A stretch of DNA of 64,000 bases from Diadema setosum (GCA_033980235.1 CM067069.1:13094828-13158827); one strand, 5' to 3'; positions 54,201 through 61,220 are shown, counted from the first letter of the stretch. The notes: generated by a model from the sequence alone, not told the origin. A program made the numbers and translations.

Positions 54201-57200
54201 GAGCGTGCCGTGTGCAAAATTTGTTTCTGCACATGATCAAATCCGAGAAACATCCCATCCTGGGGAAAACGAGTATGGTACTCGGCAAAAATAGCGTTCG
54301 GTCCCGATGCTGGGCAAGATTGAGCCAGCCAGCCAGTCAATCAGCGATCTTGTCCCTACACCTCCGTCCTAACAGGAAAGCGAAACTGCTTAGATATGGG
54401 GATGGGAGTCCGAGTGCGGGGACTGTCACAGCTGATTGCTTCCACGTACTCTCGGTCTTCCCGTCGTGTAGCGAAAACTCCCTAATTTGATAGCAGACAA
54501 ATGATGTCAGCACCAATACCAGACAGTTCTCTCACCTCCATGAAGGAAGAATGAACGCCGATAAGGAAGGGCATAGGTGCCGCGCAGTAGTCGATCAGGT
54601 GCGAGGGGGTGACAGGAATGTAGATGTGCTGCCAGTGGAGGGGGTACAGCATCGAGACCGCTCCGTGGACACAGGCCGCTAACTGCAGTATCGGGAGAAA
54701 AATCTCTCATTTGAAGTTGAAGTTCATGGTAACCATTTTTGTGCTCTTGCCTAATGGCACATATATCTGGAAACTACTTTAATTTATTTTCCACCTTAAA
54801 ATTTAATTCTTTGTGAAAAGTAAATATTCCTTTGACTTGCTACTGACATATGTCAAGGGTAATACTATTGCCCTGCTTTCTGAAAGAGGGAAGTCAAGTG
54901 CTCTTTCTTTCTATTATGCTGGAAAAATAAAAATATATTGAATTTTCTTTGTATCGTTGACCATGCGAAACAACACAAATTGTAGTGGTCTTCTCATCCA
55001 GCAATGGCAGCACCAAAACTTTACTGAAACTTTGCTGCATTCCCCAAATGTACACACACACTTGGGTTGGTGTCATTCTCCTTAAAAAACGACTTACCCT
55101 GTGTAACCTGTTGGATGTGATGAGTACTCTTCTCTCGTGTAACAAACTGACAAGGAAAAGAGAAAATAAGATGTTGCATTGTGTTAGAAAGCACATAAAA
55201 TGTGATGTGTTCATTAATTATGCCTGTACACATATAGATCACAAGATACTATCTATCCTGAATCAAGGCCCTGAATTACCCTTCTAGGTCACATTTAATG
55301 CCCTAAAAACTTATATCTTTAATCTATTTTCTTTAATCGTCTTATCACACAGCCTTAAGAAAAAATGACTGTAACACACATTAAGGTTGGTTAATACAAA
55401 CAATACAAAAAAAAATACACACACAAAAAAACAACAACAACAATGCATCTACCAAGCATAAGAGGCAAAGAGTGGCTGTGCAGTATGTGTTTTGGTTTCT
55501 ATGCCAAGTCCTGTTTTTACATCACAACTGTTCAGAAAAGTACACAATGAGCCAAGATTAAGGACAAGGCAAGTGCCAAATTGTGTCTTGCCCATTCGCG
55601 TACAAGGAATTAAAATTTTTTATAACTCCCAGAAGTTAATTGACCTGCTTATGACCTTTGACCTTGTGGTGACCATCAACACCCCAAGGGACATTTACCA
55701 TCCAAGTTTGGTCACAAACGGACAAAGGGATCAAAAGTAATGAGCTGTAATCGAAATGCGCCATAAAAACTTAACATTGGGCCCTAAAAATTTGTTGACC
55801 CCTTTCTGTGACCTTTGACCTTGTGATGACCTTTAAATCCCCAAGGGACATCTACCGTCCAAGTTTGGTCACAAACGGACATAGGGATCAAAAGTTATGA
55901 GCCACACAATCAAAACGCACCCTAAAAACATAACATTGGGCCCTAAAAGTTTGTTGACCCCTGTATGTGACCTTTGACCTTGTGACGACCTTCACCTCCC
56001 CAAAGGACATCTTCCATCCAAGTTTGGTCACAAACGGACAAAGGGATCAAAAGTTATGAGCCATAAACGAAATGCGCCCTAAAAACTTAACATTGGGCCA
56101 TAAAAGTTCGTTGACCCCTGTCTGTGACCTTTGACCTTGTGGTAACCTTCAACTTCCCAAGAGACATCTACCATCACCCAAGTTTGATTGCCACTGTAGC
56201 ATCATGTGTTGAGTTACATGTGATAAGAGAGTCTTGCAAGTAAACTTTAACGTATGACCTCAAACGACCTTTGACCTTATCATGTGACCTCTTACGGCAC
56301 CATAACATGAAGGTACCCCTAGTGCATCTATGACCCAAGTTACAATTGTAGGTTGTAATCCAAGCATCTTATGTGAAGTTATTTGTCAAAAGAGAGTCTT
56401 GCAGGTAAACTTTAACATAGAACAGAGAGTCTTGCACATACTCTTTAATATATGACCTCAAATGACCTTTGACATCATCACATGACCTCCGACAACACCA
56501 TAACATGAAGATACCCCTAGTGCTTCTATCACCCAAGTGTGGCTGCCATTGCTGTAACAGTTGCCAAGTTATGCATCATAAGAGAGTCTTGCGGGTAAAC
56601 TTTAAAGGAGAAGTCCGGACGATTTTGAAAAAAATTAACCAAAATCTACATAAATAAAGGACCAGGGCCCCGTTGCTAGAAACTTTGCGTTTAAACGCAA
56701 CTTGCAACTGATTGTCACTGGCCAATCAAAATCATTGTTGCATGCATGTCTTCTTAATAGGGCAGACCCTGAACCAATCAGAATGGTTGTTTGAAAATTA
56801 GCAATTATTTGCAATTGATTGCAACTTTCTTGCAACGGGGTCCTGAATGACTAAGTTTCATTGAAAAAGACCCTCCCAACTCGCCACAATCGATTTTTTA
56901 GCATCACTAATTTTGAATCGTAACCGTTCGATATCTGTACGCCGGCGAGAAAGGTCACGTGACAGCGTGACGTTTCATCCTCACATTGCTTTTTGCTTGG
57001 AGCGTCAGCTGGCTCGGGGGAGCCCTGCTTGAGCAACGGTGATACGGGCCAAGCAAGCGGTAGTAGCGTACCGCTCAACAGTCTCTGACCACACAGCGGA
57101 TGCACGCGGCATGATCTATTGCTTCATTAAAAAAATGCCGATGTGTCAAGTGTTAGGGCGTTGTCAATACTTCAACTTTACTAGTAAGTCTTCAAATTGA

Positions 57201-60200
57201 AGAAATATTTCGATTTTAAATTGATATTTATCCACGATACTACCTTTACATAATCCTGAATGCTACAACACGCAGCCCGATTACGCTGTGTGTATTGGGC
57301 TGCTGGTCGTAGTTACCGGCGCGGCGCGGCGGCGGTACCAAGCTGGCGCTGGCGTTTCTTCCACGGTTCAAGTTACATGTATACTGTCGTATTTTATCAC
57401 CGTCAGACACACTTTTCAACAGTCTCGGACAACAAAAGAGGCAATAATTCTGACATTGACAGACTGATTTCAGATTGTTCACACTCAGAAGTCGAAAAAA
57501 CGATCGCGGATTGTGATAGCACTTGGCAGCAGCAGACGTAAATGTATGCCTGCACAGCCCGACAACAGCTAATGCATTGTAAGTGATGGGGTGGACACTA
57601 ATAAGTACGGCAGTATTATAATACATACATATTTCAATTTAAACGAAAATGTTATAGCATTGCAACTATTTTACATTAATCTTTGAAGATTTTATATAGA
57701 TATATAACGAAGATTATTTGAATAAAGGAATACAGCGTTTGGCAACAGCACTCCTAAATCGGTGTACGGTCTCCTGCAGTAGCGCCGACAAGGCACACCT
57801 ATGCAGGCATGCAGATACCGCCCGCAGTCAGCAGTGCAATGGGAGATCGATGCGTAGCGGGTCTTCGCTCGCGGTGCTCTCCTGTCTCAGCTGAGGAAAC
57901 TGCGCCCGATACGTCACGCGCAATGCATCCTGGGACAGATAGTATGAAGGGCAGCTCGCGACGGATTCGAACATGAAGAATTACCTTATTTTTAAAAAAA
58001 ATCATAGTAAATGTATCTGATGGTCTTTTCTCGTCGGGAAAAGGGTAATAGGTTCTTAAAATATTGTTCTTTACACACGAAACGGCTGATAATCGTCCGG
58101 ACCTCCCCTTTAACATTTGTGACGGACGACGGATGGATGCCATGTGGATCCCTTAGTCCCTTAGTCCCTTCACCTCCGGTGGGCGAGACAAAAAGGAGGT
58201 GGTGTTATTTGCTAAATCAATGTCTTTGGTGATATTCTACCACCAAAAAAATCATGAAAAATAATCAAGGATGAAATTGTCACAACGAGGGCAATTTACC
58301 TGACAAAAAGAATGATCATGTTTTCTGGAGTTACTGCACTGAAATATTCTGTCATATTGATCTGCAGCAGAGAGAAAGGAAGAAACAAATAACCACATCA
58401 TTAGTAAGTCATACAGATCCATTCCTTACATTTATTATGACATTCACTTGCCATATCCATACCATTATAATAAAGATTGGGTTGACAGATAACCTACATG
58501 TACAGTGTAACATTCATAACATAATAAAGATTGGATTGACAGATAACCCACACGTACAATGTAACATTCATAACATAATATAGATTAGACTGACAGATAA
58601 TCCACAATGCTAAAGATCACTTCCTTCTACGAAAGAAATATAGCACATATATAACTGCCACTTACGACTGAACACACATTTCTTGCACATGAAAGTATTT
58701 CCAATACAAAATTGAATACACATTTGTAGATCACATGGCTGTGTACAAGATACAAAGCTCATTGTGTAGAATAACTGTAACACAGTTCAAACATTCATTG
58801 ACTTTGAAATATGTTACAGAGAAAGCGACATATCAAAGCAAATTTTCATAGAATGTCAAATTTATTAATTTCTTCTGCAGGGTATGCAAAATGAACCAAA
58901 GTTGCCTCAATAACAAACATTTCCTGTCCTTACTAATGGGTATATCAGAGATTATTGATGACTTGTGTTAATCTCAGCAGTAAGGAATACTTGGAAGAGT
59001 ACAGTACAAATATTGTCACAACATGCACTATGTGTATATTTCATGAATTAAAAAAAATCAATTACAATCCATTTCATACCACTCATGGTGGTATTTCCTG
59101 GAAATGTATGATACTTACATTCTCTGGAATACTAGGCAAGGTTTTCTTTGTGTCTGGGCAAGTATGAAGTAAATCCTGTTAGGTGAAGGAAGCGAACAGG
59201 AAAAAGAAAATCACATGTTTACTGATCTCTGCTGATAAAACTTGAATGAGGGAGCAGCCCCTTCAGAACATGAAATGAAAATGAGCTAAGACTGTTACAT
59301 GTGAATGAGGAATTGATCATTATTTTTTATTCCCTGTCCATGTTTCCTGCAGCAACAAAATTTTAAAGTTCATCAACAGTAAATTACTGAACTACTGCTA
59401 ATTCTACAGAATGAGGGAGCAGCACTCAGACAATCTACAGTACAATGTATGTCCCCCCACCCAAAAAAAAAAAGAAAAAAAAGTTACAATGGGATTTTTG
59501 CATTGATAACACCCAATATGATTAAACTGTCTGAATGCTACTTCAGGGTCTTAAAATACAACATCTAAGCTCTATTTTGCAGAAAACCCCATTTAATATG
59601 GTTAAGCGGTCACAGAGAAATGTGGGTTGTTGTAAATCATGTCATGAGTCTGATTCTTCCAAGTTTAGCACTTGGATGCTCTTGGAACTGCATATTAATG
59701 TGTAAACACAATAGACAGAACTTGGAAGGAAGGGATTCCTGACATGCTCTACAAAAATCCTTATTTCTCTTTTGACCACTGAAGCAAACTGAATGGGGTT
59801 TCCTGTAAGATGTGGGCAATGATTACAGTTTCATATCCTGAAATTGTGTTTGGATTGATTCACTATTTTTAAAGTTATCATTGCGGACGGTACTGTTGTA
59901 ATTTTGTTTTTGTTTTTTGGACATACAGTACTTCAGTGAATATGAACATTCACATGCATCTGCACAGCTCTACTGAGAAGGCTTTATAGATTTTGTAGAT
60001 GGATGCCACATTAAATGAGAAGCTTGAGGTTTACAATTACAGCAATTAAGATGAAACCACAAGCACAATGGCTTCAGAACAAGAAAAAGGCATGTTCTTT
60101 GCATTTGTCAGCTGTCATTCAATGGATTAATTTGCAATGATATCATACACTTGTACATATGCATCCATTTGTACTCTGAAAAAAAAAAAAAGGCAACAGC

Positions 60201-61220
60201 AGCGGTGCACATCTGATGCTTGTTCATTTGTAATTATGCTCCCCAAACACTGTGGACTACACTGCCAAGGTAACTGTGTTCAGTACCCTCAGTACCTATC
60301 TAAATAGAACCTTAATGAGAAGTTCTTCTTTTCTTTTCTTTTTTTAGCTTGCTATGATACTTTCATGATCTTAAGTGGAATGACTTATGTCTTATCAGAA
60401 ATCTGCTGTAGAAAGACAAATTTATTTCACTATCATTATGAATAGGTAGGAGAAAAGATTTTCAATGGAGGGTATGATAAAGTAGAGAAGAATAAAAGAA
60501 CATACAAAACACGTAGTTCTGTCAACATGCTTTTCCAGCATTTCAAATCTTACTGAAAGCCGTTTTAACAGGTATCTCCCAGGGCAACTGACTATATAAA
60601 AGAGTTTCATCTGGTATCAAGATTTAATCAATCCTGACACAATGGCTATCTACAAATGCGAGCACACTTACAAACGATTGTACCTCTTCAACACTCGAGG
60701 CTCTACTCATTAGACTTCTATTTCACACCCTGTGCTTCTTCATGCAGACAGGATGTATTGCCATAGAAACAAGGAGTTAGGAGGAGGAGAAGGAAGAGAC
60801 TGACATTAGGCAAGAAAAATTGGACAACACAAGGAGTATGGAAACGGCAGTACATGAACTATGAGAAGAACAAAAGAGTGGCATTTTGATGAGAAAAAGA
60901 TGCAGTAAAAAGCAATAAGTGCAGTTATGAGGAAAAAAAAATCCAGTAAAAAGAGAAAGATAACAAGATGGTAAGAAGATGCAGTGATGAGGTAACGATG
61001 AGGCAATGAGCGAAAGAGATGAAGTGATGATGTATAAAAAATTAGTTTTACTATTGAATTGGGAGCATCCTCAATGCAGACTCTGAAAGACTGTCCAGCA
61101 GCGGGCACGTTGATCCGGTGCAGTTCGGTCAGCAGGGCTTTGGCCGTCTGCTCGCTGCTGCTCTTCAGGCTGGCCATCTTGTTCAAGACCTTGTAGAAGA
61201 TGTCGAACCACGGCAGGTAG
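17879..61220 (-). CDS. DENND1: DENND1 (connecdenn) gene, partial; 16 core exons
   Basis: The spliced product is a DENN-domain protein. In the known family (DENND1A/B/C) it is a guanine-nucleotide exchange factor for Rab35 on clathrin-coated vesicles and endosomes. The exons, in order, match the vertebrate protein from the SYLPWF segment at the end of uDENN, through cDENN (YPLHWQHIYIPV, PMPFLIGVHSSFME, ETPFDDLQTLP), through dDENN (GDGVARSFL, EEEL), into a lysine-rich linker and a proline-rich tail. Exon lengths are 169, 57, 62, 49, 147, 102, 123, 102, 88, 107, 42, 57, 138, 23, 193 and 841 bp; every junction is GT-AG and in phase. Not in view: the start codon and most of uDENN (beyond 64000), and a certain last exon. 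Whether the animal has one DENND1 gene or several cannot be told here. Confidence 0.93.
19093..19127. repeat. Poly-G run of about 35
   Basis: An uninterrupted G run on the plus strand (C on the transcribed DENND1 sense strand). Such runs are prone to sequencing-length error and can form G-quadruplexes. Confidence 0.95.
21205..21343. mobile_element. MITE with GGGGTGTTTCATCAAC ends
   Basis: GGGGTGTTTCATCAACGTTT on the left pairs with GTGTTGATGAAACACCCC on the right; GTCGG/CCGAC extends the stem. About 139 bp, non-coding, immediately followed by an AC microsatellite. Confidence 0.85.
22434..23362. mobile_element. TGCCTCCGCCA-ended repeat with TGACC arrays, copy 2
   Basis: Same start (ACTAGAAATGTCGC...TATGCCTCCGCC) and same 3' hairpin (GCCTCTGGCGACA...GGCGGAGGCATA) as 13029-14583, but with only a short GGAC run and fewer internal units. 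It lies inside a DENND1 intron in the same orientation as copy 1. Confidence 0.85.
24401..24640. mobile_element. hAT-like MITE with flanking GCTGCAA repeat
   Basis: TAGTCTGGTTTCCAGACC on the left matches the reverse complement of GGTCTGGAAACCACACTA on the right. GCTGCAA is directly repeated outside (24394-24400 and 24641-24647), consistent with a 7-8 bp target duplication as made by hAT transposases. Non-coding. Confidence 0.8.
24999..25188. mobile_element. TACAGTG-ended MITE (Tigger/mariner-like)
   Basis: TACAGTGCACT at the left and AGTCCACTGTA at the right are inverted. The body has GGTTATAACGAAA and GATATAACGAAAG as subterminal inverted blocks. The TA ends and the CAGTG..ACT motif recall pogo/Tigger-type MITEs. 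Assignment by style only. Confidence 0.7.
25576..25957. mobile_element. TTAA-flanked foldback MITE, family K2 copy 2
   Basis: TTAA lies on both sides (25572-25575, 25958-25961) with AGGGATC.AACAGT and ACTGTACCATCCCT ends. Most of the element is one long inverted repeat around a central GTGGGACCCAC. It is immediately followed by a G-run. Confidence 0.88.
26000..28922. other. DENND1 intron, no exon recognised
   Basis: AT-rich sequence with A- and T-homopolymers. No splice-bounded open segment caught my attention. Confidence 0.6.
28923..28979 (-). CDS. DENND1: Candidate 57-bp cassette exon of DENND1
   Basis: The acceptor CCTTATTGCACAG is followed by 57 open bases, EKVRGVQPAVPARTYLTLK, then donor GTTAGT. 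It is phase 0 to 0, fitting between the exons at 31555 and 18719. It is GC-rich like the neighbouring confirmed exons and unlike its intron. No clear vertebrate match; a real or alternatively spliced exon is plausible. Confidence 0.5.
29325..29618. mobile_element. Near-perfect 294-bp palindrome (foldback MITE)
   Basis: Arms 29325-29466 and 29477-29618 are reverse complements over 142 bp with one mismatch seen; the loop is 10 bases (29467-29476). Ends are TACTCTCTAAAAAAAATCGA and its inverse, consistent with a TA target site. The arms are built of GAGTGAA/TTCACTC words, and each carries a CRE core TGACGTCA (29449-29456, 29487-29494). No coding capacity. Confidence 0.95.
29619..31554. other. 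DENND1 intron, no exon recognised
   Basis: AT-rich intron between the candidate exon at 28923 and the exon at 31555, with a CA microsatellite at about 30499-30523. Confidence 0.6.
31555..31747 (-). CDS. DENND1: DENND1 exon o: acidic linker exon
   Basis: This 193-bp exon (1 + 64 codons) lies between TTTGGTAG and GTGAGT. It begins RGTRHYNTLDIDQTEELTLE, continues through EALRDDALLPARYSSMDLMP and ends DDTDTASQ. It is GC-rich against an AT-rich background. The YNTLD...EEAL pattern recalls YQRLDL and nearby acidic motifs of vertebrate tails, but alignment here is loose. Ends phase 0. Confidence 0.86.
31890..32020. repeat. GT-rich low-complexity tract
   Basis: TG/TGT-rich sequence with a pure GT run at about 31904-31926. 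It lies in the intron 5' to the exon at 31555 on the transcribed strand. Confidence 0.9.
32326..32366. repeat. (TTTG)n microsatellite, about 10 units
   Basis: An uninterrupted TTTG tetranucleotide run inside a DENND1 intron. Confidence 0.95.
33792..34171. mobile_element. TTAA-flanked foldback MITE, family K2 copy 3
   Basis: TTAA on both sides (33788-33791, 34172-34175). Ends AAGGACTGTACAGT and ACTGTACACACCCT. The internal block TTTGATGAAAATTGGTTTTC and its inverse form the long stem. Confidence 0.87.
34543..34792. mobile_element. TACTGTATACGCC-family MITE, copy 1
   Basis: The right end CGGCGTATACAGTA and the subterminal CTCGCAAAATATT match, in inverse orientation, the copy at 49855. The left end has decayed (TAATACGGCATACGCCATAC). 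Internal TCAGGACTTCCCGACAATTT is shared by both copies. Confidence 0.8.
34865..34887 (-). CDS. DENND1: DENND1 exon n: 23-bp micro-exon
   Basis: This 23-bp exon lies between CCTTCACAG and GTGAGT. It reads LKDRDAD plus AA. The two leftover bases join the first G of the next exon to give lysine, so both junctions are exactly in phase. Support comes from good splice sites and from being needed to link a phase-0 donor with a phase-2 acceptor. Confidence 0.8.
34888..37746. other. DENND1 intron with one candidate exon
   Basis: AT-rich sequence with A-runs. The candidate cassette at 35658-35714 is listed separately; nothing else recognised. Confidence 0.6.
35658..35714 (-). CDS. DENND1: Candidate 57-bp cassette exon of DENND1
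   Basis: A branch-point-like TATTAAC and a TTTCAG acceptor precede 57 open bases, LLHYTSWDGAGSDCASRAE, ending at GTAAAA. It is phase 0 to 0, as required between the exons at 37882 and 34865. No similarity to known DENND1 proteins is recognised. Evidence is only splice signals, phase and open frame. Confidence 0.33.
37747..37881 (-). repeat. 15-bp minisatellite, in frame with upstream exon
   Basis: The unit GGTACTTGGTAGAGG (plus strand) repeats about six times at 37769-37861. It starts about 20 bp after the GTAGCA donor of the exon at 37882. On the sense strand the frame from that exon stays open and reads VARPLHPPLHQ then PLYQV-like repeats to TAA at 37747-37749. It is either intronic or an alternative 3' coding end. 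Confidence 0.8.
37882..38019 (-). CDS. DENND1: DENND1 exon m: Ser/Pro-rich linker, weak donor
   Basis: This 138-bp exon (46 codons, phase 0 to 0) follows CCAACAG. It opens ESEDILPTRKDYPEISLPIS and ends KKPTSASAQ, a Ser/Pro-rich, probably disordered stretch. The donor GTAGCA departs from consensus at positions +4 to +6. If the donor is skipped, the frame stays open through an adjacent 15-bp minisatellite to a stop at 37747-37749, adding PLYQV-type repeats (see findings). Confidence 0.85.
38805..38861 (-). CDS. DENND1: DENND1 exon l: 19-codon basic linker exon
   Basis: This 57-bp exon follows TTTTGCAG and precedes GTGAGA. It encodes TKHFAGKRLNTVRDKLKPK, phase 0 to 0. It matches in character and position the vertebrate stretch MGIKEVKNRLKQKD that ends the conserved half of the protein. 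Confidence 0.87.
38862..41002. other. DENND1 intron, no exon recognised
   Basis: AT-rich, with T- and A-homopolymers and a G-run near 39708-39720. Confidence 0.6.
41003..41044 (-). CDS. DENND1: DENND1 exon k: 14-codon linker exon
   Basis: This 42-bp exon lies between TCGCACAG and GTAAAG and encodes VNVNPQAVKDAFYQ. It corresponds to vertebrate KANPAMKTVYKF just after the dDENN module. Phase 0 to 0. It is isolated by long introns of about 7.7 and 2.1 kb. Confidence 0.85.
42095..42365 (+). repeat. (TTA)n microsatellite at a retroposon-like tail
   Basis: About 29 TTA/ATT units (42188-42276) follow the sequence AATAAGCGCTTTATGAATATT. Similar GCGCTATATAAAT-(TTA)n ends are usual for SINE or LINE tails in marine invertebrates. 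A short AGT run and ATC-rich sequence follow. Confidence 0.75.
43585..43841. mobile_element. MITE with about 38-bp inverted ends
   Basis: CATATCGTCGCTGGGGCGAT on the left is mirrored by ATCACCCCAGCGACGATATC on the right, and AAGACCTCGTATCTACAAA pairs with TTTGCAGATACAAGGTCTT. About 257 bp, non-coding, in a DENND1 intron. Confidence 0.88.
44324..44356 (-). CDS. DENND1: Candidate 33-bp cassette exon of DENND1
   Basis: A strong acceptor (TTTTCCCTGTTCTAG) is followed by 33 bp, VIQAQGNLKVP, then a perfect GTAAGT donor. Both ends are phase 0, matching the phase-0 junction between the exons at 48724 and 41003. I see no clear vertebrate counterpart, so this is inferred from splice signals, phase and open frame only; it could be an alternative micro-exon or chance. 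Confidence 0.5.
45514..45894. mobile_element. TTAA-flanked foldback MITE, family K2 copy 4
   Basis: TTAA on both sides (45510-45513, 45895-45898), AGGGACAGTACAGT and ACTGTACGATCCCT ends, and a central GTGGGTCCCAC. This is one of the best-preserved copies. Confidence 0.9.
46877..47037. mobile_element. 161-bp hairpin MITE flanked by TA
   Basis: TAGGGAGCTTTAGA...ACGCGCGGACGTTCAAAGGG is mirrored by CCCTTTGAACGTCCGCGCGT...CTAAAGCTCCCTA; the arms are about 58 bp with one mismatch and one indel. TA at each end suggests a TA target duplication. The loop also has weakly paired GCGCA words. Confidence 0.9.
48724..48830 (-). CDS. DENND1: DENND1 exon j: lysine-rich post-DENN linker
   Basis: This 107-bp exon (2 + 105) follows GTCAG and precedes GTAAGT. 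It encodes SKLQDNFKRKLNQAKLKSTN and then LYGRVKENVRDAKDK, a strongly basic helix-like stretch equivalent to the vertebrate region ending NTVKTK. It ends in phase 0. Confidence 0.9.
49715..49802 (-). CDS. DENND1: DENND1 exon i: dDENN end, EDLFEEEL
   Basis: This 88-bp exon starts after TTGCAG with FVESRVAALNLETSMEDLFE, continues EELDSRSSS and ends with one base (phase 1) at GTAAAA. It matches vertebrate FIDGRLDLLN...FSDVFEEEI. The next exon supplies GC to finish a glycine. Confidence 0.92.
49855..50098. mobile_element. TACTGTATACGCC-family MITE, copy 2
   Basis: TACTGTATACGCCGAATATT at the left pairs with TATATGGCATATACAGTA at the right. The body is full of CGCGAA/TTCGCG words. It is the opposite orientation to copy 1 (34543) and sits about 50 bp upstream, on the transcribed strand, of the acceptor of the exon at 49715-49802. 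Confidence 0.87.
50755..50969. mobile_element. TACTGTAAAAGTGG-family MITE, copy 1
   Basis: The left end TATGCTGTAAAGTGGAAATT pairs with AATATCCACTTTTACAGTA at the right. Internal ATTTCGCACAACCAGAAA and GGCCGAGCACAAAAA are shared with the copy at 61957. Confidence 0.87.
51498..51599 (-). CDS. DENND1: DENND1 exon h: dDENN
   Basis: This 102-bp exon (34 codons, phase 0 to 0) follows ATGCAG and precedes GTGAGC. It opens DGQIVFDRDQFLATSPKHEL and ends LQLQHFTQ. It aligns with the vertebrate ITFCEEAFVSHY...ATQLQLFKQ segment. A G-run of about 20 bases sits roughly 100 bp downstream in the intron. Confidence 0.92.
51640..52340. repeat. ACT/CTA trinucleotide-rich field split by a MITE
   Basis: Imperfect (ACT)n/(CTA)n sequence occupies about 51660-51812 and 52155-52335, with an unrelated inverted-repeat element between. 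The translated poly-Ser/Asn frames are not genes. Confidence 0.9.
51816..52144. mobile_element. MITE with CCGCACACTACACGAT ends
   Basis: CCGCACACTACACGAT on the left matches the inverse of ATCGTGTAGTGTGCGG on the right. Inside are repeated AGTCGTACGACTGG and CTTAAGAC motifs in both orientations. About 329 bp, inserted within the trinucleotide field. Confidence 0.9.
52454..52576 (-). CDS. DENND1: DENND1 exon g: start of dDENN, GDGVARSFLK
   Basis: This 123-bp exon (41 codons, phase 0 to 0) lies between CTCTAG and GTGACT. It opens VTQLKHNLKNSSQVSGDGVA and ends YLLGSYKDALKLE, aligning with vertebrate TTGDGVARAFLKAQAAFFGS and YRNALKIE. It lies just outside the ACT/CTA-rich microsatellite field that fills the next intron. 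Confidence 0.94.
52849..53167. mobile_element. TTAA-flanked MITE, family K2 copy 5 (decayed)
   Basis: The right half is intact (AAACTGATTTTCATCAAATA ... AGTACCATCCCT then TTAA at 53168-53171). The left half is degraded; a TTAA at 52845-52848 may be the other border. Confidence 0.75.
53320..53421 (-). CDS. DENND1: DENND1 exon f: ETPFDDLQTLP, end of cDENN
   Basis: This 102-bp exon (34 codons, phase 0 to 0) begins after TAACAG with QVRRMALDEVVILDADNNS and continues through IETPFDDLQTLPYEA to GTAAGT. Vertebrate DENND1A has KVRNMALDDVVILNVDTNTLE and then TPFDDLQSLP here. Confidence 0.95.
54170..54485. mobile_element. MITE with TTAG[CG]GAGTTTTCGC ends
   Basis: TTAGCGAGTTTTCGCAAGCA on the left is mirrored by the inverse of TGTAGCGAAAACTCCCTAA on the right. 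About 316 bp, non-coding. It ends only about 50 bp from the donor of the DENND1 exon at 54536. Confidence 0.8.
54536..54682 (-). CDS. DENND1: DENND1 exon e: cDENN core
   Basis: This 147-bp exon (49 codons, phase 0 to 0) follows CTGCAG and precedes GTGAGA. It begins LAACVHGAVSMLYPLHWQHI and ends APMPFLIGVHSSFME. It is the most conserved part of the gene in this window and is diagnostic for the DENND1 subfamily. It is GC-richer than the surrounding introns. Confidence 0.96.
54826..55015. mobile_element. Decayed fragment related to the 62369 element
   Basis: TGCTACTGACATATGTCAAG, CTTTCTGAAAGAGGGAAGTC and GTAGT.GTCTTCTCATCCAGC occur here and, in the opposite overall orientation, in the element at 62369-62915. 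The termini are lost. Confidence 0.7.
55098..55146 (-). CDS. DENND1: DENND1 exon d: LLHERRVLI strand of cDENN
   Basis: This 49-bp exon starts with T, completing the split serine, then reads LLHERRVLITSNRLHR before GTAAGT. Vertebrate DENND1 has MLYERRILIICSKLS here. It sits next to a decayed copy of the TTAA-flanked element (about 54826-55010), in the intron that follows. Confidence 0.93.
55590..56170. repeat. Tandem repeat, about 158-bp unit, four copies
   Basis: GACCTTTGACCTTGTG recurs at 55653, 55810, 55969 and 56126. Each is followed by CCAAGTTTGGTCACAAACGG (the last degenerate) and ACATTGGGCC.TAAAA. It is part of a larger TGACC-rich repeat that continues to about 58170 and is interrupted by another element. 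Confidence 0.9.
56606..58109. mobile_element. 1.5-kb TTAA-flanked DNA element with a nested MITE
   Basis: AGGAGAAGTCCGGACGATT and its inverse AATCGTCCGGACCTCCCCT mark the ends, flanked by TTAA (56602-56605, 58110-58113). TTAA duplication is known for piggyBac and Kolobok elements. The interior is partly CpG-rich (57300-57360) with short open frames only, none recognised as a transposase. A GGGCCCCGTTGC MITE sits inside at 56662-56845. Confidence 0.85.
56662..56845. mobile_element. GGGCCCCGTTGC-ended MITE, copy 2 (nested)
   Basis: It differs from 6502-6686 at only a handful of bases, including one in the right terminal repeat (GGGGTCC). It is inserted about 57 bp inside the left end of the TTAA element. 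Confidence 0.9.
58300..58361 (-). CDS. DENND1: DENND1 exon c: start of cDENN
   Basis: This 62-bp exon follows CTGCAG and precedes GTAAAT. It reads INMTEYFSAVTPENMIILFV plus two bases (AG). It matches vertebrate NLTEYFVAVDVNNMLHLYAS; the split codon is completed as serine by the next exon. Phase 0 in, phase 2 out. Confidence 0.92.
58466..58615. repeat. 54-bp tandem repeat, three copies
   Basis: AATAAAGATTGGGTTGACAG recurs with minor changes near 58470, 58524 and 58577, each followed by ATAAYCCACA and, in the first two, TGTAACATTCATAACATAAT. It lies in the DENND1 intron upstream of exon c. Confidence 0.88.
59119..59175 (-). CDS. DENND1: DENND1 exon b: PDTxxxLPSIPEN segment
   Basis: This 57-bp exon (19 codons, phase 0 to 0) lies between a CCTAACAG acceptor and a GTAAGT donor. 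It reads DLLHTCPDTKKTLPSIPEN. The PDT...LPSIPEN segment aligns with the vertebrate linker just before the cDENN module, which fixes frame and order. Confidence 0.92.
59176..61051. other. DENND1 intron, no accepted exon
   Basis: AT-rich. A spliced-looking segment near 60668-60715 was examined and rejected because no donor/acceptor pair keeps the phase. Confidence 0.6.
61052..61220 (-). CDS. DENND1: DENND1 exon a: end of uDENN and linker
   Basis: This 169-bp exon opens after a CTTCCAG acceptor with one base that completes a serine codon, then reads YLPWFDIFYKVLNKMASL and ends ...EDAPNSI before GTAAAA. The SYLPWF(D/E)(I/V)FYK block is a hallmark of the DENND1 uDENN/cDENN boundary. The exon ends in phase 0. 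The preceding exon, which must end in phase 2, is not found up to 64000. Confidence 0.93.

Noticed and set aside
57120..57185. Plus-strand MPMCQVLGRCQYF start, loosely like a THAP zinc finger
   Set aside because: Cysteine spacing is off, the frame is short and no downstream CxxH pattern is evident; not enough to call a transposase domain.
60668..60715. Possible extra DENND1 exon ending at a GTAAGT site
   Set aside because: No available acceptor gives a length that keeps the phase-0 junction between the exons at 61052 and 59175, and the vertebrate alignment needs no extra residues there.
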